The position numbers and the translations under genes were made by a program. 64,000 nt of DNA from Yimella lutea (GTDB lineage: Bacteria; Actinomycetota; Actinomycetes; Actinomycetales; Dermatophilaceae): contig NZ_VFMO01000001.1 of assembly GCF_006715095.1 (NCBI RefSeq), positions 372,001 through 436,000 on the forward strand, written 5' to 3'. Below the pieces are notes generated by a model, which saw nothing but the letters and a program-made list of their open reading frames with translations, was not told the DNA's origin and made no database searches. Numbering within the stretch: position 1 is the stretch's first letter; each line of letters starts with the position of its first letter. Positions 26,601 through 34,252 of this stretch are shown here, in pieces.

Positions 26601-27465
26601 CTCGGTGGCAGGTGGCTCCGACCACAACGGCATCGACGACAGCAGCGACGACACCGCGCACTTCACCCCCGCGCCGACCGACCCGGACGCGACCCACACG
26701 TTCGACGCAACGGCGATGGCCGACCGGCGCCGTGAGGACGACGACTACGACCCGTCGTTCAGTGAACTCGACCCGCCGCTGCCGATGCTCAACACCGGCC
26801 ACGACGACCCCGACCACGACACCAGCAAGCTGGCTCTGGCGATCGTCGCGGCGTTCCTGGTGGCTGCGCTGGTGCTCGGCATCATCGGTATCAGGGGCCT
26901 GTTCACCGGTGGTGGGGACGACGCCGACAGTGCCTCACAGCGTCCCGGCGTCACCACGTCCGCGCCGTCCGGATCCGGCACGTCCGGCGCTGGGTCACCC
27001 TCGACTCCGTCGACTCCCCGTGGTCAGAAGCTTCCCGTTCAGTCGGTCACCAGCTTCGACCCGCAGGGCGATGGTGACGAGCGCAACGAACTGGCAAGGA
27101 ACGTCCTCGACGGCAACGTCGACACGGTGTGGATGTCCCAGGTCTACGGCCGCGCCGACTACCAGGGCGGGCGCAAGAAGGGCGCCGGACTGCTGCTCGA
27201 CCTGGGCAAGCCGACACGGGTCGGATCGGTGAAGATCCACACCGTCAACAACCCGTCGACCATCCAGGTCTTCGTGACCGACCGGAAGGATTCCGTCGAA
27301 GGGCTGCAGCCGTTCGGTGAGATGACGGACAAGGTCGGCGAATACACGGTCACGGGAAAGACCCCGGTGACCGGCCGGTACGTCATCCTTTGGGTGACCA
27401 AACTGGCCGCCGGCAACCTTGGTGGTTTCCGGGAGCGCATCGCAGAGGTGGAGGTTCTTTCGTGA
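23665..27465 (+). CDS. murJ: MurJ lipid II flippase fused to a pseudokinase and galactose-binding-like domain
   Basis: 1,266 residues. Residues 1-about 530 are MurJ with 14 membrane helices (MAAGTMVSRVLGLVRTILLA, FATANTLPNMIYILLAGG), the flippase that exports lipid II for peptidoglycan synthesis. A disordered linker follows (about 540-675). Residues about 680-930 are a protein-kinase fold lacking the HRD and DFG catalytic motifs (LAGRYLVRQAIASTDLKQVW at its start), so a pseudokinase as in mycobacterial MviN, where phosphorylation recruits FhaA. A membrane helix near 1055-1080 leads to an extracytoplasmic discoidin-like domain (NVLDGNVDTVWMSQVYG). Stop overlaps sigM as GTGA. A strong internal start occurs at 25693. 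Confidence 0.92.
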   Translation: MSAEASRPSVLRSSAVMAAGTMVSRVLGLVRTILLAGVLGATTPVGNAFATANTLPNMIYILLAGGVLNAVLVPQMARALKHDDGGQGYTDKLLTLAMSILLVVTIVFTVSAPLAYFVMDFSGATPTTLGIAFAYICIPQIMFYGIYTLLGENLNARGRFGAFMWSPVLANVVAIAGLVWFWLGTHPDEVADPERWTWKMIAVLAGSATLGIVAQALVLIIPLRRAGYTFRPNFHFRGVGLRTASTIAIWAFAAVIVQQFGLIVSTNVLNAVPEGFGGTLAQQTAFLLFMLPHSIVTISLVTALYTRLSHAAAEGRTTAVKDDLDTGLRLSSLASIAVTVGSLVLVRPLTEAVWGPVDGAAIGTMTIAMMLGLVPFTVCVLVQRVFYAYEDAKTPFWMQLGCTAVAVVLTMFALLLPNAWMGPGVAFAQSVSYLVQAVMGWFLLQRRIGHIPITGAVRTYLRLTVAALVAASVAAIARFGIESVLGDGRTGNMVTVLVGGGLFLLVYMTLGRRFGVSEINQLLDPVLSRIPGRARPAATPAEPQSGTPEQNEQTEQMLDEAATGETVAAAAIPPERRYFAPDADSTQTVPVGGQDYSGSARPLDLRMPLPRVTARVDRPNSDDHTPSHTRNGSPENPRSAADAPTNLRMGQAAAGQTPTGAHETAATNRSTNEGEHVQGIESGQELAGRYLVRQAIASTDLKQVWTATDQTLSRDVTVTVFDANGEHAAAALDSARRAAAVEDRHLPRVLDVGTQDDISYVVSEALGGSESIASMLQFEPLPAEEARRMVGEAATGLHVAAGRGLHHLALTPHEIVRGRDGSVYVLGTATESALAGADDVPSADASRQDTVGLVQVLYAALTGKWPGEDEVRGVPSAARNSDGDVAPATSLRRNVPKDMNSLCLAVLGDDAGPRTPGELAAQLAPWSSEIVRDEPQEKSVAARPDNTDELSKAGAGTTGAAGAAGAVALGASAATGRTSSVAGGSDHNGIDDSSDDTAHFTPAPTDPDATHTFDATAMADRRREDDDYDPSFSELDPPLPMLNTGHDDPDHDTSKLALAIVAAFLVAALVLGIIGIRGLFTGGGDDADSASQRPGVTTSAPSGSGTSGAGSPSTPSTPRGQKLPVQSVTSFDPQGDGDERNELARNVLDGNVDTVWMSQVYGRADYQGGRKKGAGLLLDLGKPTRVGSVKIHTVNNPSTIQVFVTDRKDSVEGLQPFGEMTDKVGEYTVTGKTPVTGRYVILWVTKLAAGNLGGFRERIAEVEVLS
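25681..25695 (+). promoter_or_regulatory. Internal ribosome-binding site and GTG start within murJ
   Basis: GAGGGAGAACAC precedes an in-frame GTG at 25693 (codon 677), exactly where the pseudokinase begins (QGIESGQELAGRYL). TTAGGATGG at 25603-25611 upstream contains a TAGGAT -10-like hexamer. The pseudokinase half may also be made as a separate protein. Confidence 0.5.
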
Positions 27466-28022
27466 CGCACCTGGAGGATCTGGCGCAGCGGACGGACCGT
27501 GACCTGCTCGCGGCCCACTGTGCCGGTGACGCAGACGCCTTCGGCGAGCTGTTCAAGCGGCACAAGGACCGCATGTGGGCTGTCGCCGTACGCACCTGCC
27601 GCGACCCGGAACTGGCGGCGGACGCCGTCCAGGACGGCTTCATCTCCGCCTTCCGGCGGGCCGACTCCTTCCGTGGCGACGCGCAGGTGACCACCTGGCT
27701 GCACCGGATCATCGTCAATGCCTGCCTCGACCGGTTGCGCCGGGTGAAGCCGACCTCCGAACTGCCGGAGTACGAGCTCGCCGACCGCCGCGACGAGCAC
27801 TCCAGCACGGTCGTCCGACTGGACGTCCAGGAAGCTCTGGGCAAGATCCCGGAGGCGCAACGGCTGGCGCTCACGCTCGTCGACATGCAGGGCATGTCGG
27901 TCGCCGAGGCGGCCGAGGTGCTCGAGGTCGCCGAGGGCACGATCAAGTCACGCTGTGCGCGCGGACGTGCCGCACTGGCCGAACTGCTGGTCGACAAGCA
28001 CGGCGAGGGTTACGTCCGCTGA
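27462..28022 (+). CDS. sigM: ECF RNA polymerase sigma factor SigM
   Basis: 186 residues from GTG 27462, which overlaps the murJ stop (GTGA). Region 2 is DADAFGELFKRHKDRMWAVA with DAVQDGFISAFRRADSFRG (region 2.2-2.4, about 45-75), and region 4 is IPEAQRLALTLVDMQGMSVA with GTIKSRCARGRAAL, the recognition helix. The genome position after murJ and ahead of trxBA is that of mycobacterial sigM. It probably directs transcription from GGAAC-N16/17-CGTC promoters, one of which lies before the next gene. An anti-sigma factor gene follows after a 388-bp gap. Confidence 0.92.
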   Translation: MTHLEDLAQRTDRDLLAAHCAGDADAFGELFKRHKDRMWAVAVRTCRDPELAADAVQDGFISAFRRADSFRGDAQVTTWLHRIIVNACLDRLRRVKPTSELPEYELADRRDEHSSTVVRLDVQEALGKIPEAQRLALTLVDMQGMSVAEAAEVLEVAEGTIKSRCARGRAALAELLVDKHGEGYVR

Positions 28023-28045
28023 CCGGTCTGACCTGCGCAGTAGCC

Positions 28046-28195
28046 CTACGGCTCGCCTTCGTGGGCCACCAGCACGCGGTCGCCGGACGGGTGAAGGTGA
28101 CCAGGTCCGGCATTGCCCCGACCGTCACATCGCGCACCTCGGGCAGGTAGGAAACGTCGAAGAAGGCGATCGTGAAGACTTGGTGATCGGCATTA
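28046..28195 (-). pseudogene. Remnant of a choice-of-anchor I / phytase-like beta-propeller protein
   Basis: Within the 388-bp gap between sigM and its anti-sigma gene the minus strand reads FFDVSYLPEVRDVTVGAMPDLV-TFTRP and, in a neighbouring frame, GDRVLVAHEGEP and a TAG at 28046. The pattern TVGALPD-TFTP-G-VLVANEGEP is the hallmark of choice-of-anchor I secreted proteins. About 45 codons with one frameshift are left and there is no start, so this is a gene fossil. Confidence 0.55.
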
Positions 28196-28291
28196 CGGGA
28201 ACCATTGCCGGCTTGACGCATCGGAGTTGACGGCCCCGGGCGGATCGTCGCGGGCCAACGACATCGGACGACAAAAAAGTTGAACCCGCAC

Positions 28292-28320
28292 GGAACCGAA
28301 CCGGAACCTGGGAACGTCGG
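28292..28320 (+). promoter_or_regulatory. ECF-type (SigM-like) promoter before the anti-sigma gene
   Basis: GGAACC (28292-28297), 17-nt spacer, CGTCGG (28315-28320), about 90 bp upstream of the GTG at 28411. This matches the -35 GGAAC and -10 CGTC of ECF sigma factors in the SigM/SigW class, so SigM probably drives its own anti-sigma factor. Confidence 0.65.
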
Positions 28321-28410
28321 ACCACCTGACAGGCCTGGAGCACACCCTTGTGCTGCAGTCACTCGGACCGGTGAACGCGCCGGGACGACGGACATCACGG
28401 AAGGAACGAC

Positions 28411-29556
28411 GTGAGCATGAAGCCACCTCAGGGGCTTGACGCTGCGTTCGAGGACGACCCGCACGGCGTCCGCGAACTGCTGCGCGGCCTGCCTGCTCCC
28501 GGCCCGATGCCCGCCGACGTGTCCGACCGTATTCGTGACGCGCTCGCCCAGGAGCGCACTCCTGCCGATGGCGAGTTGCATGGCGTCGACATCGACCACT
28601 ACGGCGCACCGTCCGATGACGAGCGCGTCCGTGAACTGCTGCGCGAGTTGCCCGACCCCGGCCCCATGCCCGCAGGCGTCACCGACAGCATCCTCGCCGC
28701 GTTCGCCGCGCAGCGATCGGGCCACCGGTCGACCGACAGCACGGACGAGAACGCCGATCCCAGTGGAATCCGCGACCTGCTGCGTGAACTGCCCGACCCG
28801 GGTCCGATGCCGAATGCGGTGTCCAAGCGCATCGAGTTCGCACTGGCCGACGAGCGCGCGACTGCGCACGACGCCGACCCGACCGGAATGCGCGATCTGC
28901 TGCGCGAGTTGCCCGACCCCGGGCCCATGCCCAGTTCGGTCGCCGACCGCGTCGAGGCTGCGCTGGCCCATGAAGCCGGCCGACGCGACGAGCGCCCGGA
29001 CAACGTGACCCCGCTGCGCAGCCGTACCGGTGGTTCCCGGGCGGCGTCCACACCGCCGGCGACTCGACGCACCGGCATGCTGCGGCTGGTCGGTGGCGCG
29101 GCTGCGGCCGCTATCGCGGGTGTGATCGCCTTCGGTGCCTTCCAGTCGATGGACAACGACGCTCCGCCCACCCAGGCTGTGCCCACCAAGTCGGTCGACG
29201 GCACCAACGTCGCCGACAAGGTGCACGTCACCAGTTCGGACAAGAACTACACCGCGGCGTCGTTCCGGACCGACGCGGCCGCGCTCGCCAAGGCGGACGT
29301 CGGGCCCGGCCTGGCGCCCGCGGACGCGAACAAGCTGGGGTCGGTGGCGACCAAGGACGGCGCGCTCAGCTGCGCGTCCGCCATCGGCAAGGGAGTGCTG
29401 GACGAGTCCTCTCGCATCACCATCGACATCGCCCGGTACGAGAGCAAGCCGGCCCTGGTCGTCGTCGTCACCAAGGACGGAAAGTCGACCGGTTGGGTGC
29501 TCAACCGCAACTGCGATTCCAACCAGGCGCCGGTCGCCGGTCCCACCCAGGTCTGA
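28411..29556 (+). CDS. Membrane anti-sigma factor with four tandem LPDPGPMP modules (RsmA-like)
   Basis: 381 residues from GTG 28411, preceded by GGAAGGAACGAC; an ATG two codons on is possible. The cytoplasmic part has four copies of one module, each RELLRELPDPGPMP followed by VxDRIxxALA and an acidic tail, at residues about 20-50, 73-103, 120-150 and 160-189. Actinobacterial anti-SigM proteins normally carry one such module. A membrane helix follows (about 224-245, LVGGAAAAAIAGVIAFGAF), then an extracytoplasmic domain with two Cys (LSCAS and NRNCDS). It should hold SigM at the membrane until an envelope signal releases it. Preceded by its own ECF-type promoter. Confidence 0.8.
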   Translation: MSMKPPQGLDAAFEDDPHGVRELLRGLPAPGPMPADVSDRIRDALAQERTPADGELHGVDIDHYGAPSDDERVRELLRELPDPGPMPAGVTDSILAAFAAQRSGHRSTDSTDENADPSGIRDLLRELPDPGPMPNAVSKRIEFALADERATAHDADPTGMRDLLRELPDPGPMPSSVADRVEAALAHEAGRRDERPDNVTPLRSRTGGSRAASTPPATRRTGMLRLVGGAAAAAIAGVIAFGAFQSMDNDAPPTQAVPTKSVDGTNVADKVHVTSSDKNYTAASFRTDAAALAKADVGPGLAPADANKLGSVATKDGALSCASAIGKGVLDESSRITIDIARYESKPALVVVVTKDGKSTGWVLNRNCDSNQAPVAGPTQV

Positions 29557-29589
29557 CCTGCTCGCGGGTGCTCACCCGGTGATAGGTGG

Positions 29590-29616
29590 GGGAATGATTC
29601 CCGCCTACCATCGGTT
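29590..29616 (+). promoter_or_regulatory. SigR/SigH-type (thiol-stress) promoter of trxBA
   Basis: GGGAAT (29590-29595), an 18-nt spacer, and GTT (29614-29616) reproduce the SigR -35/-10 consensus GGGAAT-N18-GTT, about 45 bp before trxB. TrxBA is a classic SigR target in actinobacteria. Confidence 0.8.
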
Positions 29617-29661
29617 GAGCACATCGCCGTCTTCAGCCGATCCGACAGGGGCATTTCTTCC

Positions 29662-30606
29662 GTGAGCAACGACCTGGTGCGCAACCTCATCATCGTCGGA
29701 TCAGGGCCCGCCGGTTACACCGCCGCGGTCTACGCCGCCCGCGCCAACCTCGAACCCCTCGTCTTCGAAGGTTCGGTGACTGCCGGCGGCGCCCTGATGA
29801 ACACCACAGAGGTCGAGAACTTCCCGGGATTCCGCGACGGGATCATGGGCCCCGACCTGATGGAACAGATGCGCGCGCAGGCCGAGCGCTTCGGCGCCGA
29901 GCTTGTGCGTGACGATGTCACCGCCATGGAACTCACCGGTGACATCAAGACCGTCACCGACGGTGAGGGCAACGTCCACAAGGCACACGCGGTGATCCTC
30001 GCAATGGGGTCGGCCTACCGAGAGCTCGGGCTCGAGGACGAGAAGCGCCTGTCCGGTCACGGTGTCTCCTGGTGCGCCACCTGCGACGGTGCGTTCTTCC
30101 GTGACAAGGACATCGCAGTGGTCGGCGGTGGCGACTCCGCAGTCGAGGAAGCGACCTTCCTGACCCGCTTCGGCAAGTCGGTGACGATGATCCACCGTCG
30201 CGACGAACTGCGCGCGTCCAAGATCATGGCCGAGCGAGCCCTGTCCAACGACAAGATCCGGTTCGCGTGGAACAGCGAGGTTGTCGGCATCACCGGCGAC
30301 TCCAAGGTCGAGAAGCTCACCCTGCGCGACACCGTCACCGGCGACACCAGTGAACTCGAGGTGAGCGGCCTGTTCGTCGCCATCGGGCACATCCCGCGCA
30401 GCGAGCTCGTCGTCGGACAGGTCGAAACCGACGGCGAGGGCTACGTGTTGGTGCAGGGCCGTTCCACCCATACGAACATCCCCGGCGTCTTCGCGTGCGG
30501 CGACCTGGTCGACCACACCTATCGTCAGGCGATCACCGCCGCCGGTTCCGGCTGTGCCGCCTCGCTGGACGCAGAGCGTTACCTCGCCGACACAGTCGGC
30601 CACTGA
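29662..30606 (+). CDS. trxB: Thioredoxin-disulfide reductase
   Basis: 314 residues from GTG 29662. FAD site [18 protein letters not shown] at the N-terminus, active-site [10 protein letters not shown] (CxxC, about residue 137), NADPH site [15 protein letters not shown] and the C-terminal FAD motif [16 protein letters not shown]. It reduces thioredoxin with NADPH in the cytoplasm. The trxA gene follows by 60 bp and they are surely co-transcribed from the SigR-type promoter upstream. Length and motifs are all standard. Confidence 0.96.
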   Translation: MSNDLVRNLIIVGSGPAGYTAAVYAARANLEPLVFEGSVTAGGALMNTTEVENFPGFRDGIMGPDLMEQMRAQAERFGAELVRDDVTAMELTGDIKTVTDGEGNVHKAHAVILAMGSAYRELGLEDEKRLSGHGVSWCATCDGAFFRDKDIAVVGGGDSAVEEATFLTRFGKSVTMIHRRDELRASKIMAERALSNDKIRFAWNSEVVGITGDSKVEKLTLRDTVTGDTSELEVSGLFVAIGHIPRSELVVGQVETDGEGYVLVQGRSTHTNIPGVFACGDLVDHTYRQAITAAGSGCAASLDAERYLADTVGH

Positions 30607-30666
30607 TCTTCCCAATTCCATTCATCCACAACTGTTTTCACTGACCAACTGATTGGAGATTCACCC

Positions 30667-30990
30667 ATGGGTGCTATCAAGCAGACCTCGGACGCGACCT
30701 TCGACGCGGACGTGCTGAAGAACGACAAGCCGGTTCTCGTCGACTTCTGGGCGCCGTGGTGCGGCCCGTGCCGCCAGGTCGCCCCGATTCTGGAGGAGAT
30801 CGCCAAGGACCACGACGGTATCCAGATCGTGAAGCTGAACACCGACGAGAACCCGAAGGTGTCGGCGAAGTACGGCATCACCGGCATCCCGACGATGAAC
30901 GTGTACGTCAACGGCGAGGTCGTGAAGACCCTCGTCGGCGCGCTGCCGAAGCCGAAGCTCGTCAAGGAACTCGGCGACTACCTCGGCTGA
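30667..30990 (+). CDS. trxA: Thioredoxin
   Basis: 107 residues from ATG 30667 with GATTGGAGATTC as ribosome-binding site. Redox site FWAPWCGPCRQVAPI, the cis-Pro segment GITGIPTMNVYVNGEV, and C-terminal LPKPKLVKELGDYLG are textbook thioredoxin. Cytoplasmic disulfide reductant, substrate of TrxB just upstream. Confidence 0.96.
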   Translation: MGAIKQTSDATFDADVLKNDKPVLVDFWAPWCGPCRQVAPILEEIAKDHDGIQIVKLNTDENPKVSAKYGITGIPTMNVYVNGEVVKTLVGALPKPKLVKELGDYLG

Positions 30991-31009
30991 ACTCGACCAA
31001 CCGAACACT

Positions 31010-31056
31010 GAAGGCCGCTGAATCCCACTGGGGGACAGCGGCCTTCGGCGTTTCTT
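31010..31056. terminator. Bidirectional terminator between trxA and parB
   Basis: GAAGGCCGCTG (31010-31020) and CAGCGGCCTTC (31036-31046) form a perfect 11-bp stem, followed on the plus strand by GGCGTTTCTT. It sits between the convergent trxA and parB genes. Confidence 0.82.
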
Positions 31057-31076
31057 GGGAAGAACTGGTCGGACGC

Positions 31077-32090
31077 TCAGTCGGTCTTGACGCCCAGTGT
31101 GTCCAGGATGCGGTGCAGGTCGTCCGCTCCGGCGAACTCGACGGTGAGCTTGCCCCGGGAGCGGCCCGAAGTGATGGTCACCCGCGTGTCCAGCTTGTCC
31201 GCAAGTCCCGAAGCGATGTCGTCATACTCCGGCACATCCTGACGCGTCGACGATGCACGCTTGGCCTTCTCCTGCTGACCACCGAGCGACACGATCTCCT
31301 CGGTGCTACGCACAGACAGGCCTTCGGCGACGATGCGCTGGGCCAGACGCTCCATGGCCGCGGCATCCGGCAGCGCGAGCAGTGCCCGGGCGTGCCCGGC
31401 GGAGAGCACACCGGCCGCGACCCGTCGGGCGACGAGCGGGGGCAGCTTCAACAACCGGATGGTGTTCGAGATCTGCGGACGGGAACGGCCGATTCGACTG
31501 GCGAGCTCGTCGTGGGTGCAGGAGAAGTCGTCCAACAACTGCTGGTACGCGGCCGCCTCTTCCAACGGATTGAGTTGGCTGCGGTGCAAGTTCTCCAACA
31601 GCGCGTCGCGCAGCAGATCGTCGTCGCCGGTGCTGCGAATGATCGCCGGCACCGTCTCCTTACCGGCTGCCTTCGAAGCACGCAGTCGGCGCTCACCCAT
31701 GATCAGTTCATGGGTGATCGAACCCTCGGGTTCGGCGAGCGGACGCACCACGATCGGCTGGAGCACACCGATCTCACGGATGCTGTGGGTCAGTTCGGCC
31801 AGGTCGTCCTCGTCGAACACCTCACGCGGCTGGCGCGGGTTGGGACGAACCGCCGCGACGGGTACCTCGGCAAAACTGGCGCCGGGCACCTGCTGGAGGC
31901 CATCCGATCGTTCTTCAGGAGCCGGTTTCTCGGCGGTTCGTTCTTCGGACGAGTGGTTCGACGCATGGTTTCCCGTGAAACCAGAGCCGTAGAACACGTC
32001 ACTCGGCCGAGACGGCGCCGGACTTCCGTCGCTGGTGGGGATGAGGGCTCCGAGCCCTCGACCTAGTCCGCGCTGCCGCTTGTCACTCAT
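31077..32090 (-). CDS. parB: Chromosome-partitioning protein ParB
   Basis: 337 residues from ATG 32090 ([18 protein letters not shown], the standard ParB opening). CTP-binding motif [13 protein letters not shown] (about residues 135-150), arginine-patch [20 protein letters not shown], helix-turn-helix [18 protein letters not shown], and the C-terminal dimerisation segment ending [14 protein letters not shown]. ParB loads on parS sites and slides as a CTP-gated clamp. A parS-like palindrome lies inside its own coding sequence (31967-31982) and another just upstream. parA precedes it by 261 bp. Confidence 0.96.
   Translation of the reverse strand: MSDKRQRGLGRGLGALIPTSDGSPAPSRPSDVFYGSGFTGNHASNHSSEERTAEKPAPEERSDGLQQVPGASFAEVPVAAVRPNPRQPREVFDEDDLAELTHSIREIGVLQPIVVRPLAEPEGSITHELIMGERRLRASKAAGKETVPAIIRSTGDDDLLRDALLENLHRSQLNPLEEAAAYQQLLDDFSCTHDELASRIGRSRPQISNTIRLLKLPPLVARRVAAGVLSAGHARALLALPDAAAMERLAQRIVAEGLSVRSTEEIVSLGGQQEKAKRASSTRQDVPEYDDIASGLADKLDTRVTITSGRSRGKLTVEFAGADDLHRILDTLGVKTD
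31968..31981. promoter_or_regulatory. parS-like site inside parB
   Basis: GTTTCCCGTGAAAC differs from the parS core GTTTCACGTGAAAC at one position. Flanking G and C extend the palindrome to 16 bp. Confidence 0.6.
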
Positions 32091-32135
32091 GAGGAACAAG
32101 TTTACGCGGCCTCGTCGACGGCGCTCCTCCGGCCC

Positions 32136-32149
32136 GTTCCACGTGAAAC
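32136..32149. promoter_or_regulatory. parS site in the parA-parB gap
   Basis: GTTCCACGTGAAAC fits the parS consensus allowing T/C at one position, and the outer C and G make CGTTCCACGTGAAACG. It lies 45 bp upstream of the parB start. Confidence 0.75.
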
Positions 32150-32323
32150 GGGACCACGAGCAATGGCGCTGCGACAGGAACGCAGGACTTTCGCCGCACG
32201 ATTGCGCCGGACACCGGCGCGTCCTTGCTGGGTACACGCCTATCTGTGAAAGCTCTTGCCATGTTTGTTGGAAGGATCAGCTGAGTGTCAGATTCTCAGT
32301 TGTCGGCGCTACAGAACAGTCCT

Positions 32324-32337
32324 GTTTCACGTGCGAC
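32324..32337. promoter_or_regulatory. Degenerate parS half-site downstream of parA
   Basis: GTTTCACGTGCGAC keeps the left half and the central CACGTG but two of the last four bases are changed. It sits 15 bp after the parA stop. Confidence 0.45.
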
Positions 32338-32351
32338 CAACCAGCGGTTGG

Positions 32352-33506
32352 TCAGGCGGGTGCGACTCCGGCCTGAGCGAGTTCGGTCGCCGCCTCGAGG
32401 TAGGACAGGGCGCCGGTCGAAGCGGGGTCGTAGGTGATGACCGTCTGTCCGAAGCTGGGGGCCTCGGAGATACGGACCGAGCGGGGGATGCGCGTCTTGA
32501 GCACCTGCTCCGGGAAGTGCTCGCGCACCTCGGCCGCCACCTGGGCGGACAGTCGGGTCCGTGCGTCGTACATCGTCATCAGGATCGTGCTGACCGTCAG
32601 CGCCGGATTGAGGTGTTTACGAATCAGCTCGATGTTGTTGAGCAGCTGCGACAGACCCTCCAGCGCGTAGTACTCGCACTGGATCGGAATGAACACCTCG
32701 GTCGCCGCCACGAACGCGTTCACCGTCAGCAGACCCAAACTGGGAGGACAGTCGATGAGCACGTAGTCGAATCGCTGCTCGTCGGACATCGACTCCAGGT
32801 GACGAGCGATGGCCGTCTTGAGTCTGCTCTCCCGCGCGACCAAGGAGACGAGTTCGATCTCCGCGCCGGCGAGATCGATCGTCGCCGGTGCACACCACAG
32901 GTTCGCGACATCGGGGCACGGCTGGATCACGGATGCCAAATCGTCGCCCTCGACGACCACGTCGTAGATGCTCGGCACCTCAGCGTGGTGATCGATACCG
33001 AGTGCGGTGGAGGCGTTGCCCTGCGGGTCGATGTCGATGACCAGTACCAGCAGACCCTTCTGCGCGAGGCCGGCGGCGATGTTGACCGTGGTAGTCGTCT
33101 TGCCGACGCCACCCTTCTGGTTCGCGACCGTCATGATCCGGGTCGATGCGGGACGGGGGACGTCTGTTGCCAGGACCTTCTGCCGCCTGACCGACTGGTC
33201 GGCCATCGCGGCGAGGATGGGGGAGTCGGCGGCCTCGTCCGTCACCGGAGTCTCAGGCACCTGGGGGGCGGACGTGGAGTCGTCCGATGAGAGGGGCCCG
33301 CGGGTCGGCTCGACCGATTCGGACGGATCCTCGGAGGCCCGCTCGTCCGCCACCGGCGTTTCACGTGGAACGTCGTGCGTCGGCGCAGCGGAAGGAACGT
33401 GGTGGACGTCGTCGGTGACGACGGGCGCCTGCCACCCGATCGGCGTCGGTGAAGCGGGAGCAGTCGATCCCTGCCATCCGGTCGGGGTCTGCCTCTGCAC
33501 CGTCAT
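32352..33506 (-). CDS. parA: Chromosome-partitioning ATPase ParA
   Basis: 384 residues from ATG 33506, one base after the rsmG stop. The ATPase core has the deviant Walker A ANQKGGVGKTTTTVN (about residue 125), Walker A' VIDIDPQGNASTALG, and FDYVLIDCPPSLGLLT. An unusual N-terminal extension of about 110 residues is rich in Pro, Ser, Thr and acidic residues; this is typical of some Micrococcales ParA proteins but not of most. With ParB it segregates origins. It contains a parS site (33357-33372) in the extension-coding part. Confidence 0.95.
   Translation of the reverse strand: MTVQRQTPTGWQGSTAPASPTPIGWQAPVVTDDVHHVPSAAPTHDVPRETPVADERASEDPSESVEPTRGPLSSDDSTSAPQVPETPVTDEAADSPILAAMADQSVRRQKVLATDVPRPASTRIMTVANQKGGVGKTTTTVNIAAGLAQKGLLVLVIDIDPQGNASTALGIDHHAEVPSIYDVVVEGDDLASVIQPCPDVANLWCAPATIDLAGAEIELVSLVARESRLKTAIARHLESMSDEQRFDYVLIDCPPSLGLLTVNAFVAATEVFIPIQCEYYALEGLSQLLNNIELIRKHLNPALTVSTILMTMYDARTRLSAQVAAEVREHFPEQVLKTRIPRSVRISEAPSFGQTVITYDPASTGALSYLEAATELAQAGVAPA
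33358..33371. promoter_or_regulatory. parS site inside parA
   Basis: GTTTCACGTGGAAC is the exact reverse complement of the 32136 site. Strong parS candidate. Confidence 0.72.
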
Positions 33507-33507
33507 C

Positions 33508-34245
33508 TCACTTCCGCTTGTTCTGTCGGTTGGGACCTCGCTTGGCCGACTGCTTGCCCGCTCGGGACTGCCTGAATGGGGCCGTCCGTCGCTCCAAGCG
33601 GTGTTGTACTCGAACACTGACGATCGAGGTCGGTGGGTCGACCACCGCAGACCCGCAGGTCAGCACCTCGACATCCGAGCCTCCCATGGACTCGATCTGT
33701 GAGCGTGCCTCGTCGACCTCCTCCTGGGCTGAGCTGCCTTTGAGTGCGAGCATCCGACCACCTGAGCGCAGCAGCGGGAGGGACCACTGGGACAAGGTCT
33801 CCAGTCGGGCGACAGCACGGGAGGTCACGACGTCGACTTCCAGGTCGGTGCACTGCTCGGCTCGCGACCGGACGATGGTGACATTGTCCAGGCGCAGATC
33901 AGAGCGCACAGCGTCCAGCCAGTTCACGCGGCGCAGCATCGGTTCGACGAGCGTCACCTGCAGATCCGGTCGCGCGATCGCGATGACCAACCCCGGCAAC
34001 CCGGCACCCGAGCCGACGTCGGCCACGTGAGCGTCGGGCTCGATGAGTTCCTGCACGCCCACACAATTGAGTACGTGCCGCTCCCACAGACGCGGTACCT
34101 CGCGTGGACCGATCAGTCCGTGCGATACGCCGGTGTCAGCCAGATGCTCGGCGAACCGCTGCATGAGCGCGAAACGATCGCCGAGGTACGCAGCCGCAGT
34201 GGCCGGCGCCTCGGGGAGGGGTTCAACCTCGCGATCGGGTTTCAC
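33508..34245 (-). CDS. rsmG: 16S rRNA (guanine-N7) methyltransferase RsmG (GidB)
   Basis: 245 residues from GTG 34245 (KPDREVEPLPEAP). SAM-binding motif HVADVGSGAGLPGLVIAIAR (about residue 70), PMLRRVNWLDAV, and VDVVTSRAVARLETLSQW are RsmG hallmarks. It makes m7G in the 530 loop of 16S rRNA; loss gives low-level streptomycin resistance. The C-terminus has a basic, lysine/arginine-rich tail (SAKRGPNRQNKRK). The start codon lies within a parS-like site, and jag ends 6 bp upstream. Confidence 0.95.
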   Translation of the reverse strand: MKPDREVEPLPEAPATAAAYLGDRFALMQRFAEHLADTGVSHGLIGPREVPRLWERHVLNCVGVQELIEPDAHVADVGSGAGLPGLVIAIARPDLQVTLVEPMLRRVNWLDAVRSDLRLDNVTIVRSRAEQCTDLEVDVVTSRAVARLETLSQWSLPLLRSGGRMLALKGSSAQEEVDEARSQIESMGGSDVEVLTCGSAVVDPPTSIVSVRVQHRLERRTAPFRQSRAGKQSAKRGPNRQNKRK

Positions 34246-34252
34246 GTGAATC
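34239..34252. promoter_or_regulatory. parS-like site across the jag/rsmG junction
   Basis: GTTTCACGTGAATC differs from the core at one base. It covers the rsmG GTG start (34245-34243) and reaches the jag stop codon. Confidence 0.6.
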
